DNA of 64,000 nucleotides from Conus ventricosus (lineage: Eukaryota > Mollusca > Gastropoda > Neogastropoda > Conidae): contig CM031611.1 of assembly GCA_018398815.1 (NCBI GenBank), forward strand, positions 48,700,517-48,764,516, in the 5' to 3' direction. Shown here one piece after another: positions 11,801 to 25,208 of this stretch. The notes beneath the pieces are model-generated. The model ran no database searches, was not told where the DNA came from, and was given only the letters and a program-made list of their open reading frames with translations. Every line of letters starts with the position of its first letter. The stretch's first letter is position 1. Both the position numbers and the translations under genes were made by a program.

Positions 11801-13658
11801 GTGACCGACAGAAATGAACACATTTTGACAGCTGTTAAAAGATTAATGAGAAAAAAGATGAAGACCATCCTGCTTTCACACAAATAAAACTAAATTTTAT
11901 AGAACTGGATTTTGCATAAATTTGGTACTAAATGAGTTAAAAAAGAAAGAAAAAAAATCCTTGGAGATTTTTTTCTCTGTTGTCTTCCCTTCCACTCTTT
12001 TATCTATCTGTGGATGAACAAATAAGCACACAAGCTAGCGAACACGCACACACATGCACACACACACGCGCACACACCTTTATAAGATGCCACATACTAA
12101 ACAAAAAAACCCAAAAAAAATAACAACAACAACAACAAAGAACAACAAACGAAAGCTTTCTGCAGAAAGTATGAGTTTTCCATATCCATGGAACAGGAAC
12201 ATGAGACATCAAATTGCCAAGGAGATATTCATGTTTTCTTACCAATGAACAGATTGCAGTAGAGGATCAGCAGTCCCATCGGAGCAAATCCAAGGAAGAG
12301 GTACAAATGCTGTGAAAGAAAAACCAATGTTCACATTAAATTATACAGACAGACCCGACAGACAGACACACATACACACACACACAAGGAAGAAGTAAAA
12401 ATGCTGTGAAAGAAAAAACAATATTCAAATTAAATTACACACACACACACACACACACAAACAAACACACCCCACACACTACAGGTGGGAAGGAAGCAAA
12501 TAATTCAAATTCCATGCAACACTGAACATGCCTGATGAATCGGGACATTCCTTAGATTGTAAACTAACAAGAATGATTAAATGAAAATACGAACAGTCAC
12601 AACTGGGAAAGGTTAAAACATTATTATGCACAAATTCATGGGATAATGGCACAGAACTGACATTCACCTCATTCAAATAATTCAATGCTGCATTCAATTA
12701 ATTTTCTTCTGTAGCATTTCTTGATTTCACTTCCACACGGACCATCTACATGCATACATACAAAGTCTGTGTCTTCCTAGCTCCCACAGAAAATGCAACA
12801 AAACAATCAACAACTGATGACAACATACATGCTGTGAGACATGCTAGTTAAAGTCACTCAAACACCATTTCTTAGTTGCACAGAACTCCAAGTCAGGCAT
12901 ATTTTGATTAAAAGCCAAGGTCTATGGGGTCATCAGCTAGGAGGATCACCAGGGAAAACTTTAAAACTTAATCTTCCAAAGAAATTCTGAGGGGGGCCCA
13001 AAAAGCATGAGACTGGGATTCTTTTACCAACAAACTGGTAGTTAATAGAAAGTGAATGTATGAATCTAACAGATTAAAAAAATCTATTGTTCTATGGGTT
13101 CAAAATTTTAAATCTCAGAAAACTGCCAAAGTACATGACTTTAATTCATTACAATTTCTGTTGTATTCTATAAATATTCATTAATTTTCCAGTCATACAC
13201 AATTTTCCCAAAGTGAAATCAAGACTGTGCTCTTAGTGGCACATATAGATACATATCACCACAGCCAGGCATATCCACTTTCCCCACCTCCTCAGCAAGT
13301 AAACTGAAAAAGACTCTATATCTATTTCACGGTCAACTCCTGTTGTTGCTAGTTTTTATGCAAACTGTATTCTGCACATGAGACCTTTGATTTTGTCTTA
13401 AATACCAAGAACTGGTTTTGTCTTTTAGGGTGTTTTGTTTCACTCATCTAAGTAGTAAAACAAGTACAAAGTTTAATGTGTTAAAGCATACTGAAATTTT
13501 GAAAAATAACAAAGTAACTAAAAGAATACAATTTACAAGCATTTCATCTCTTAACAGTACACAGATCTAAGTGTCACATACACACACACACACACTCTTA
13601 TACAGACACACACTCTTACACACACACACATGCACACACTCTTATACACACACAAACA

Positions 13659-13709
<51 letters not shown>

Positions 13710-14401
13710 TACGATAACAGTGCCATTGTAAATGTTGAATAAAACAGAAAGGTACATTCACTAACAATGTGATCCTTCCAGCGCTCCCACTCAAAACGTG
13801 AAGGCAGAACCTGCATTTGGTTGTGGCTGCCCATCTGACGCACAAGTGCTGTCGAGAAACAAAATGAAAGTTAAATGGTCAAGCAAGCTCATCATCTTCT
13901 TCTGAATTGTGAAAGAAGCTTTCAATCAACATAAATTATACTGATGAATGCAACTGATCAATCAGTATAAGATAAAATTATGAACAGTGCTTTTTACATA
14001 GCCATTGCACACAGAATGCTTTTTTTTTCTCCTTCAAATTCTTCAAGACCATAATAGATACAGAAAATTGTATTAGTGAAAGGATAAACAAGAGGCATAA
14101 TCATACTCTTTGTTCACGAGTCATCTTGTTAACATATTATATTCACATTCCTCCTCCATATTCTTTCTTCTTCGGAATGCCAGCAACTCCCCTATCACCG
14201 ACGCTATCTACATATCAAGTTACTAAATATCAAATGCTATCCAGTAACACTACAGTAGAAATGTCTATCATGACAGTGTTTTCTGGATGATAATGTCATG
14301 TTGAGTAGAAATCGAACTCTAAACTTTTCATGTACATCATCTAAGCCCCTGTCTGTGCGTGTGTGTGCAAGACAGAGGGGGTTGGGGGCAGGGGGGGGGC
14401 G

Positions 14402-14453
<52 letters not shown>

Positions 14454-16805
14454 CACAATAAATGACTGGAAAGACCATGCTGAATCATGAATGATAACAT
14501 TCCACTCAATACAGTTACTATGTATCTGGATTTCAAAAAGCATTTGACAAGAGCTACATAAAAGATAATTACATAAGTCAGGAGGCTATGACATTCAGGA
14601 TAAACTCTTGAATGGACTGATCATTTTTTGACAAATAGATCTCAGTATGTCAGTGCAGGCAAATCAAAATCAGTGACCACATGCTTTACCAATGGTGTTC
14701 CTCGAGGTAGTGTTTTATGACCAAGATTGTTTATATACTTCATAATTAACATGTGTGATGTGAAAAATTAAAATCAGTGACCACAAGTGTTACCAGTAAT
14801 GTTCGTCAAAGTAGTGTTTTATGACCGAGCTTGTTTATAATTTATAAATGATATGCACAATGTGAAAAACTGTCTTTCTGAACACTTTTGCAAATGACAT
14901 CAAAGCTTATAGTATTCTTCTAAATAATGAAAGCTAATTAAGTTATAAACTTGAATCTACACATATGTCGGTTAAGTGGACAAATGACTGGCAAATAAAA
15001 TTTGACTGGGGAAAATATGTAAAATCTTACATATTACTATTATTAGTAACAATAACCCCTGGAACAAATATGAAATCAATGGCTGCGAATAGCTGACTAC
15101 TGAGTTAGAGAAAGACTAATGGGTCATGGTTGACAAAAACTAAAGTTTGAACTGTTCAGCATATCACTGCCAAGTACTATTAAAAAAAAAAAGCAAATGA
15201 AATAGCATGGATGACTGCACTCCATCTGCTCAAAACAAAGGATACAACAGTAGCACTTTTAAATCCCTAATCAGACCAATAGGAAATTTTTATTCTAAAA
15301 TTAGTTTAATCTAACATACTTACCGTGGCTCACTAATGCAATAAGCGGCAGCAATTTGCTATCCCTGCCTCGTATACAATAAAGTCCGTACGGACAACAA
15401 AACCCCTGAAAGGGCCTCGTGCCTTGCGCATGCTCAGAACCATCCTCTTTTCGAGGTATATTAAACCCTGACTGAGAACTCCTGATGGAACCAGGAAGGC
15501 GGGGAGGTAGGGAGGGTCTCTGCGTGAGCCACGGTAAGTATGTTAGATTAAACGTAATTTTAGAATAAAAATTTCCTTTTAATTACACATACTTTACCGT
15601 GGCTCACTAATGCAGAGTCGCACTACCTGGAAGGAGGGCTCACCTGGTTACCGCCTGGAGGAGCGAGAAGAGCCGGAGCGTGTGGCGGAGATGGAGTGTT
15701 GCGCCACCACAGCTGATGCGATGCCCCTAGACCCATCATCGCGCAGACGGGAAACGTCGCGCAGATAGAATTGGATGAAGGTGCCGGGGGGACCGCCAAT
15801 ATGCGGCATTTAACACGCTCTGAATGCTGGCATTATGAGCTCCCGCCAGCGAAGACGCCCATGCCCTAATCTCATGGGGTCTAGGTGAGAAAACAGCCAA
15901 ATCCCCTTCGGGTCTCGCGTACGCAGCTTTGATGACTTCTCTCAGTCATCGAGAGATTGAAGAGCGCCCGATCTCCTCCTTATAACCTTCGTTGTGAGAG
16001 AGAACAGGTGGCGCTGCTTGGGGCGAGAAGATTTCGTGCGTTTCCTATACTCCCGCAGAGCGCGCCCCGGACAGAGAGTGCGGTCTTCGTCGTCCGGGGC
16101 GAGAAATAGAAGTGAGAGGAAGAAAGGATATAGTCGGGGAAGAAGAACCTGGCAACTGGTTTTTCGCTAAAAAATTCTGGGAGGAGGCGAAGAGATATCG
16201 ACCCATCCGGTTAGGAGGCGACATCCCCAGGCAGGCCACTAAGGGCGTGGACTTCACTGCAGCGCCTCCCTGAGGCCAGGGAAACGAGAAAGGCTGTTTT
16301 AAAGGAAATGAATTTCAGAGAACACTCCCGGATGAGCTCGTAAGGGGGGAGCCTGAGGGAGGAGAGGGACTAAGAAAAGATCCCACGCCAGGATACGGCG
16401 GGGGCATCGGGCCTCCTGTAGGGCTGCTCCTCTGACCAGATCCCGCAGAAGAGGGTCGTCCCCGAAGGAGGGGCCCCCTAACTGGCGGATAGTGGTGGAA
16501 ATAGCCGCCTGTGAACCTTAACAGAGGAGCCTGAAGTTTTCTCTCCGATGAAAGAAAGGCTAGGTAGTTCGGTAGTTGAACCGGGTGGCGAACAGGTCTA
16601 CCCGTGGTTTGAACCATACGGTCCAGAGAGGTTCCAGGATAGAGTGGACGAGAGTCCACTCTGAGGGAAGAACCATGTGCGACCTGTGAGGGAGTCCGCG
16701 AGAATGTGATCTTCCCAGGAACATGCTTGGCCGAGACCCGGATTGATTGTGTCTCGCACCAAAGAAGAAGCTGTTCCGTCCTCAGGGACAGGGAGTGAGA
16801 ACGCG

Positions 16806-16852
<47 letters not shown>

Positions 16853-19800
16853 TGCTTGTTGATATAACACGCCACAGTCGTGTTGTCGGTGTTGAGGAGA
16901 ATGTGTTTTCCTTTCAGGAAGGGAAGAAACTCCTTGAGGGCTTGGAACACGGCTTCCATCTCTAGCCGATTGTTTATGCCAGGACTGGGAGTGCCATTGG
17001 ACCACCGATGACTGGAACCACTGACCGAGAGGGATCGGCAGGTCCCACGACTGCAGTGCCTGAGACCAACGCTTGCGGAAGAGGCGCTGAAACCGGCGTT
17101 TGTGCAGTCGTCCAAGGGGTACTAAGGAGCCAAGGACTCCATCAGACCCGGAAGAGAGCTGCTGCGACGGGATGAGATCGGACTTCTCCTCGTTGCGAAC
17201 AAATCCCAGCTGCTGACAGAGGCTTAAAACCTGTAGGGCTTGCTGGGAGCACAGAGTGCTGGATGAGGCAAGAAGAAGCCAATCGTCTAGATAGGCCTTC
17301 AGGCGAATTCCTTTCTCCCGAACATGCAAATAAAGTTCCCGAGCCACCTTCGTGAAAACCCAAGGGGCCGGGGCTAGTCCAAAGGGAAGAGCCCTGAACA
17401 GAAAACGCGGCTTCTCCACATGAAGCGGAGGTACTTCCTGTCCCTTGGGTGGATCAAGGGATGGAAGTCCCACATCTTTCAAGTCGATGGATACCGCCCA
17501 GTCGCCGGGATGCATGGCATCGCGGATTGACATGGGGGTTTTCCATTCGAAAACGGAGGACGAAACGAAACCTGTTCAAGGGTGAGAGATCTAGAACCGG
17601 TCTCCATCCTCCAGAAGCTTTGGGAACCACAAAAATGCGGCCATAAAAGCCCGGAGAGGAATGGAAGAGGACTTCCTCTGTGGCTCCCTTGGCTAACAGC
17701 GAAAGGACCTCCTGGTCTAAGGCCGGAGAGTCTGCCAGATCCGAGGAGGAACGAAAGGAGTGAGAGGGGGCCTTCACTGCACCCCAAGGAAGACGAAACC
17801 CCGACCTGATCACCCGCAGAGCCAAGGGCTTGCGGGAAGCCGCTCCCAGACACTGAGGTGCCTGGACCGACTGCCCACAGGACCGCCCTGGGGTGAAGTA
17901 CCAGGTCGGGGGCAAGTCATTGGGGGTGGGCCGTCTGAGACGTGGGAGCTTCCGGACCCGCCGGCCGAGCCTGAGGCCGACCCCTGCTGGGTTGCTTGCC
18001 TCGGATCCCCGGGGTCCAAATGACCGTCGTCCCTTGGGTTGAGAGGGACCCGGTGATGAGAAAGGCGCTGGCGCCTTGCGTTTTCAACCGGGGCGGGGGG
18101 GAGGGGGGCCTGACTGAAAGGCGAGGTCACGCCTAATCTCGGCCTAGCTCTTAATGGTAGCCTGTACGTGATTCCCAAACAGAGACCCTGACCTGACTGG
18201 CAAGGCTCTGAGGGAGGCGCGGGGCACGAGGGGAAACGGATCACAGAAGATGCCAAAAGGACCGCATTTTTCCTCGCTAGGACAGAGTTCAGAAGGAGCC
18301 TAGCGACGGCCCCAGCCGAATACTTAACCCCTTCAGCCATTGACTGAAAACAGGCTACCACTGCAGCTGGGTCCCCGGACTGGCGGATGGTGAAGGAATC
18401 TGAATCAGGATCCTTAAGGGCAGACACTAGTCCCCTAGAAAAGAATCATAACCGAGATAGCCTCCAAACCCCCCCTCGCAGGCTCTTCCCACTCGGCAAG
18501 GCAGTGCCCTGAGAGGGACACCTGCTTAGCGTGTGATTTCGACCTCTCCTGGACCAGGAGGAGGTCCGCCTGGGAGAGGGGGAGAGTGGCTTCTGGGATA
18601 GTATCATTTGCCGAGAAGGCCTTCTTGGCAAATGGAAGCCGCACGCCAGCGCACTAGGGAAATCAGGGACAGAACCAGGCATGATGTCCTGTGCCTCCGT
18701 GCCCTGACTCTTATTTGGGCCCTCCTCATGCAGTCGGCCACCATGACCGACTCCTTTAGCAGAGAGGAGGGCCTAGCTGCCAATGGGCGAGATCCAGGGC
18801 GAGTTCCGCTGCCGAAGGGCAGGGGGCTCTGACCTCCTGAGGGATGACACCGCCTCCGGAACAAGGGAAGCCAGGGAAAGGCCACCGAGTCCTGGAAGGA
18901 ATAAGAACCGGGTGATGGTCCTCTTCCTCTGACTCAGAATCCACCAGGTCGGATTCCACAGACCGAGGGGGTGGACCGCCCTTGGCGAAGCGGTGCGCGG
19001 CTAAAGCCCAGAGTGGCCTGGAATGGCTGATTCCCCAGACATTCCGGGAGAGGGGGTCAGTCCCCGGGTGGGCCGAGGGGGCCTGGGAGGGAGAGGCCTG
19101 CACTGGTGGAGGGCTGGGCATAAAACCCGGCCACCAGGAAACCCCGGAGCAGGGGGCTGTGAAAGCCCATGGTCGGGGGATATTGCCATTGGGCCCGTGG
19201 CGCCAAGGCAAAGGGCCCTGACCCATGATAGGGGGGGGGGGCTGAGAGTGTGGCTGCTGGCCCAACCAGAAAAATGGGGGCCTAATGCGCCGGTCCCCTG
19301 AGGGGTGCTCGGAAAAGAGGGCGAAGACCCCGGTGGTTGCCCAAAGAAGAGGCAGACACAAGAGGTGGGGGAAGGGAAACAACCGGGGCCGAACGAGATT
19401 CGAGCCCTTGAGCAGGAGTTGCTTCCCTTGGATCGCCTACCGAGCGAGAGGGGGAGGGTGACGAATAGTCTACCTCAACGCCGGCGCCTTGGAGAGGGCC
19501 CGTGCATCTTCGATTCTGCCATGGGAATCGAACCGTGCGCAGTAGAACACAGCTGAACTGAACACAGGATGCACTTAACGGGAACGACCGAAGCTGAGTC
19601 GATCGCCGTTAGGGGGACAAGGGGACAGTCACAGGATCGACAGAACCACCCCTGAGCCGATATCGTGCTGTGGCTGTTGGCCCAACCCAGTAAATGGGGG
19701 ACCTGATGCGCCAGTCCCCCGAGGGACGCCCTGAAAATAGGGCGAAACCCCAAAGTCCTACCCCAAAAGGCAGAGACATGAGGTGGGAGAAGGGAAACAA

Positions 19801-22800
19801 CTGAGGCCGGGCGAGATTCAAGCCCTCGAGAAGGAGTTGCTTCCCTTGGATCGCCCATCGAGCGAAAGGGAGGGGGTAGACAAGCAGTCTGCCTCATTAT
19901 CCCACCCTTTGAGCCTTCCGTAATAGGGGGCTCGTGCATCTTTCGATTCCGCCATGGGAATCGAACTGTGTGCAGTAGAACCGCAGCTGAACTGGACACA
20001 TGATGCACTAACGGAAAACGACAGAACCGAAGCTGAGTCGTTAGCCGTCAGAGGTAGACGTGGAGTCTGCCTCAATACCCCACCCTGAGCCATCCGTCAT
20101 GGGGCTCGTGCATCTTGATTCCCCTGGGAATCGAACTGTGAGCAGTAGAAACCGCAGCTAGAACTGAACATAGGATGCAATAACGGTACGACAGAACCGC
20201 GGCTGAGTCGTATGCCGTTAGGGGCGAGGGGACGAGATCGAGCAGAACCACAGCTGAGCCGATCATCGTCACGAATTAAGGGTTGCGAGAAGAGCTCGCT
20301 GTCACAACAACATAACCGTTGAAGTGAACCCTTGGAGGAAAGAAGACGAACAAGAAGAGAGAAAGTGACGCGGAAGCGAGTGGGGGGGGGGGGGGGGGGC
20401 TGCCGAGAAAGAGGATGGTTCTGAGCATGCGCGAGGCACGAGGCCCTTTCAGGGGTTTGTTGTCCGTACGGACTTTATTGTATACGAGGCAGGGATAGCA
20501 AATTGCTGCCGCTTATTGCATTAGTGAGCCACGGTATAGTATGTGTAATTAAACAATTTTTATGAAAATGGGATGTGATCCCTATCTGAGGACGCATACA
20601 ACTCTTGCAGAAAATGTGAAAAGGACTGGGGAAAAAGTTGAACAAATTTAGTTGTGAAAAATGTCTAAAATCAATAAAATTGCCCAGCCTTGAATACCAA
20701 TGAATAAAGAGTGATATGATTGAAACGTTTAAAAGTTCTGCATGGTTATTATCATGATACCAAATCATGAAGAATCTGCTTACTTAAAGTATGTCAACAA
20801 TGAAATGACCTTCTATGAAAACAAACCTTTGCAAAAACTAATTTACTTGCACACTTCTGTTCACCAACATGGATTAATCGCATGTCCAGCGAGGAGGCTG
20901 CCTGGCTTTTGGAGCTCCCGTTTTTAATTCATTTTTTACATCTTTTTACGTCTTTACATCTTTACATCTTTTACTCATACGAGTAACTGTGAATTTTAAT
21001 GATCAGCACTATGGTAGTTTAATGCTAAATTTTATTTTATCTTAACGAAATTGTGTTTTAAACCCCTTAAAGGTGAGTCTTTCTTATTTGGCTTTTCAAG
21101 ATGGCTACCGGCGTGTTGTTCCTCGGCTTCGTTAAAAGTTTTCTATTTTTCCTTGTTCTTTTCCACATGTGACAGGAACAACAATATTCTAGCACTCAGT
21201 TTAATTTTGAAATTTTAGATGTAGATGTAGACGCCTTTAGTTCCATTTTTTGCAGGTTTTAAAACTTTGTGCAACCTGAACATGTTAGTCTCCTGTATGC
21301 ACTGTGCCGAGTACTGTTCTTACGTCTATTACTAGGCCCAGATTTGAACCCTGATTTCAATTAACATCAGAAATAGTACAGTGATAAGGAATTGTTTGAT
21401 TAAAAGAGTTAGACATAGAGGAGTTTAAATTATGGTTTTAAGCCTTATCCTATCAGGAGACATTGAACTCAATCCTGGTCCATCCACCAAAGTAAATATC
21501 CATGCGGAGTTTGCAATTTGAGAGTCACATGGAAACATAAAGCAGTTTGCCTGTGACGTCTGCAATTCATGGTATCACACTAAATGTATGTTAATGAATT
21601 CAGCAGTTTATGAAGCATTATGCATAGTGATATATCATGGACTTGTTTACCTGCGGGCTTCCAAACTTTAGTTCAAGACTTTTTGAAGATTCTATTGAAA
21701 ACTGCAGCTCAGAAAGCAAACCGTTTTGACCCTATCTCACCAGACCGATCCCCAAAGAAAACGTGAAATTTTGTCCTAAGTTTGCATCCACCCCTGATTC
21801 TAAAACTGATAAATCCCAAATCATAAAGTGCAACTGAACCCTAAATCATTAAGAGAAAAAGATAAACTTAAATGCATAGTCGTAAATTTTCAATCTCTAT
21901 CAAGAAAACAGGAAGAACTCAGTAATTTAGTCACTGAAAAAAACATTGATGTTGTAATTGGAACAGAAACTTGGCTAGAAACTGGAACATCCAGCAGTGA
22001 ACTTCTAATGGAGGATTTGATATTTATAGAAAGGACAGACTTGGAAAAAGAGGTGGGGGAGTCTTGATTGCCATTAGGAAGAATTTAGCCAGTGAGTTTT
22101 TATATCAAGGCAAAAATAGTGAAAGTTTATTTTGTAGGATTAATTTCAAGAATAAGAGACCTGTCATTGTTGGATCAGTTTACAGACCTCCAGACTCAGA
22201 TGAAAAGTATGTTCGTCTATTGCAGAGACATTTCTAACATTGTTTTGGCCAATAGGAAGGCAATATTATGGATTGGTGGAGACTTAATTTACCAGATATT
22301 GATTGGGGCGAAGATGCCATACTTGGCAATCAATACAGTAAAAATATTAATACTCAGTTTTTTGATGCCACCAAAGACCTTGGATTAGTACAGTCAGTTG
22401 AATCACCAACTCGTGGTAAGGCATTCCTGGATTTATTTTTTACCAATTGTCCAGGCGCTTTAGGCAATCAGGAATTAATTGCAGGCCTGGGTGATCATGA
22501 CATAGTTCTCTTAGAGAGTAACTTTCAACCCTTTCGAAGAAAAACCCCTAAACGTACCATCAGACTCTGGAACCAAGCAGATTTACCAAAATTGCGCAGG
22601 GATACTCATAATTTCAGTCGTCTTTTTTGAGGTCCCATAGTGTTAAAGATAATGTCAGTGATCTTTGGAAGTGTATAAAAAACTAACTTGGAATTTATTA
22701 TGGATGACAACATACCTACTAAAATAACTTCAAGCAAGAACCACCAGCCATGGATTACTACTAAAACTAAACGTTTGTTGAGAAGGGAAACATCTGTTTC

Positions 22801-25138
22801 TTTAAGAAATTGAAACTACATCCTAATTCAGAAAGATTACTGGTTAGGTATAAACATATTAAGAGAAGGTGTCAGAGAGAATGTAGACTTGTCACTCCAA
22901 TTATGTTAATTCGATAATTTCGGAAGGTGATCATCAAAACAAGAAATTATGGTCTTACATAAGGAGTAAGAGACAGGACAACATTGGATTCCAGACCTGA
23001 GAAACAACCAGAATAACCTAATACAGGACCCTGAAGGGAAAGCAAACTTACTAAACAAGCAGTTTTGTTCAGTTTTCTCAAATCCCAAACCTTTAATTAA
23101 CGTTAGACTAAAGGATGATGATAAACTCCCTGAAATACAAAACATCAAAGTAAACAAAAGCAGGAGTATTTAAGTTACTGACTAATATCAATGAAAACAA
23201 GCTACTGGTCCGATGGCGTTCCTGCAAGCTCTTAAAATTATGTGCCAATGAATTGAGTGAGGTATACCAATTACTTTACCAAGCTTCACTGGACCAGGGA
23301 GTAATACCTGATGAGTGGCGAGATGCGAGCATTGTTCCCTTATTTAAAAAGGGTGACAAACAAAAGCAGAGAACTATAGACCTGTATCTCTTACATCCAT
23401 ATCAGCTAAATTACTTGAACACATAATATATAGTAGCATAATGGACCATCTTGACAAATATGATTTCTTAAATAACGCCCAGCATGGTTTTAGACAGCGA
23501 AGGAGTTGTGAGACTCAACTTATAACAACTCTCAATGATTTTAGTAACTGTCTTAACAACAGACAGCAAATGGATCCAATTTTATTAGATTTTTCTAAAG
23601 CCTTTGATAAGGTTGACCATGAGGGCCTGCTGCTTAAATTAGAACACATTGGCATTGGCGGTTCTTTGCTAAAATGGGCTAGATCATTCCTCGTTGGGAG
23701 AACGCAGAAAGTTGTTGTGGAAGGGTCGTCATCCCATTGTAAACCAGTCTTGTCGGGCGTACCACAGGGACATGTTCTGGGGCCCTTGTTTTCTTAATTT
23801 ATATAAATGACATAAGTAGAAATCTCTCTCCTGGAACTACCATAAGGCTTTTTGCAGATGACAGTTTAGTATATAGAACAATCAGAAGCAAGAATGATAC
23901 ACGCATTCTACAAGAAGATCTAAACGCTTTACAAGGTGGGAAAGAACTTGGAAAATGGATTTCATCCTCAAAAGTGCCAAGTGTTGCGTATATGTAACAA
24001 ACGCTCACTAATTAGATCAGATTATTCTATCCATAATACTATTCTTAAAGAAACTAATGCTGCAAATATTTAGGCGTGATTATAGATAGTCGTCTCAAAT
24101 GGAAAGAACATTACAATTTAGTATGTAAGAAGCAAATAACATCTTAGCTTTCTTACACAGGAATATCAATGACTGCCCCCAAAAGGTTAAAGACGACTGC
24201 TACAAAACACTGGTTAGACCAGTACTGGAATATGGTTGCTCAGTTTGGGATCCTTACCATCTAAAGGACATTGATAACCTTGAAAAGATTCAGAAGAGAG
24301 CAGCACGGTTCGTAACAGGGAACACATCAGAGAAAAGGGGAAATACTAGGAAGACATGAGGAAATTAGAATGGAAACCTTAGAAGAGAGAAGAGCTTTTA
24401 TTAAACTTAACACCTTTTTCAAAGCAGAGCTAAAGTAATTGATATTCCAATGGAACAACTAGTATTGAATAAAAGTAGCACAGGAGTGGCGGTCAATGTT
24501 ATACCATACCTGCATCAAATATTGACAGCCACTTACATTCTTTTTATCCCAGTTCTGTACGGCTGTGGAACTCACTGCCGGGTGCCATCAAGATTGCCAC
24601 GGGTGCGGTCTCATTCAAGAGACAAATTGATTCAACAGTTTTGAGATCTGCATATTGACGATTTTCTATTTTTACTTCCCCTGATATTTTACTATTACCT
24701 GGGCCTGAATTTGGCCATTGCTTTTTATCTTCTTGAATATTGAGTGCGACCCCTTGTTGCTAAATTTGCTCCAGGGGCCAACAGTCTGAGTCGCACTGTT
24801 TTATGTTATTTTATTTTACTTTTTAACATGCGCGCTGGTGACCTACTCGTTTTTGAGTGAACCCAGTATTTTAGGAAGAAGAAGAAGAATCTGTGGAATG
24901 CATTACCAACAATTAGTATTATCACAGCAGGAACACTTGACAATTTTGAAATCAACATTTGAATTTTGACCAACATTGGGAAAAAAATGCTTCGAGACTG
25001 ACTTGAGAACTGAAAATCAGTCTATCATAGCAAATGCTGTGCATCGTAATTTATAAGCATTAGTGCTTAAAAACAAAAACTTTCTACTGAGCAACAATGT
25101 TCATTCCAATAGAATATGCACCCCTCATATACATGCGT

Positions 25139-25208
<70 letters not shown>

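Larger units (their letters stand above)
15282..20553 (-). mobile_element. DIRS-type tyrosine-recombinase retrotransposon, 5.27 kb
   Basis: A near full-length DIRS-like element. Minus-strand order is inverted terminal repeat, repeat-bearing leader, gag-like region, RT, RNase H, tyrosine recombinase, internal complementary region, inverted terminal repeat. DIRS elements replicate by reverse transcription and insert through a tyrosine recombinase from a circular intermediate, so they make no target duplication; none is visible here. Frames are broken by several indels and a 47-base homopolymer, so this copy looks inactive as assembled. It interrupts an older LINE in NDUFB5 intron 1. GC content is clearly above the surroundings. 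Confidence 0.9.
20881..24889 (+). mobile_element. CR1-like LINE, near full length, (GAA)n tail
   Basis: A non-LTR retrotransposon of about 4 kb. A CNSWYHTKCM piece (21560) is a PHD-finger-like remnant as found in CR1 ORF1. Endonuclease motifs are NFQSLSRK, IGTETWL, the GGDL.LPDIDW box, SPTRG and GDHD (21870-22500). RT motifs are [48 protein letters not shown] and [11 protein letters not shown] (23441-24260). The 3' end is a short tandem tail, ggaagaagaagaag. Many small indels break both frames. It lies in NDUFB5 intron 1, antisense to the gene. A 5'-truncated sister copy is at 28706-29655. Confidence 0.88.

Noticed and set aside
16747..19301. Plus-strand frames through the GC-rich 16.7-19.3 kb region
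   Set aside because: Antisense shadows of the DIRS element; the conserved motifs are all on the minus strand.
15282..20553. DNA transposon (cut-and-paste) because of terminal inverted repeats
   Set aside because: The interior has RT, RNase H and tyrosine recombinase, no transposase, and no target duplication.
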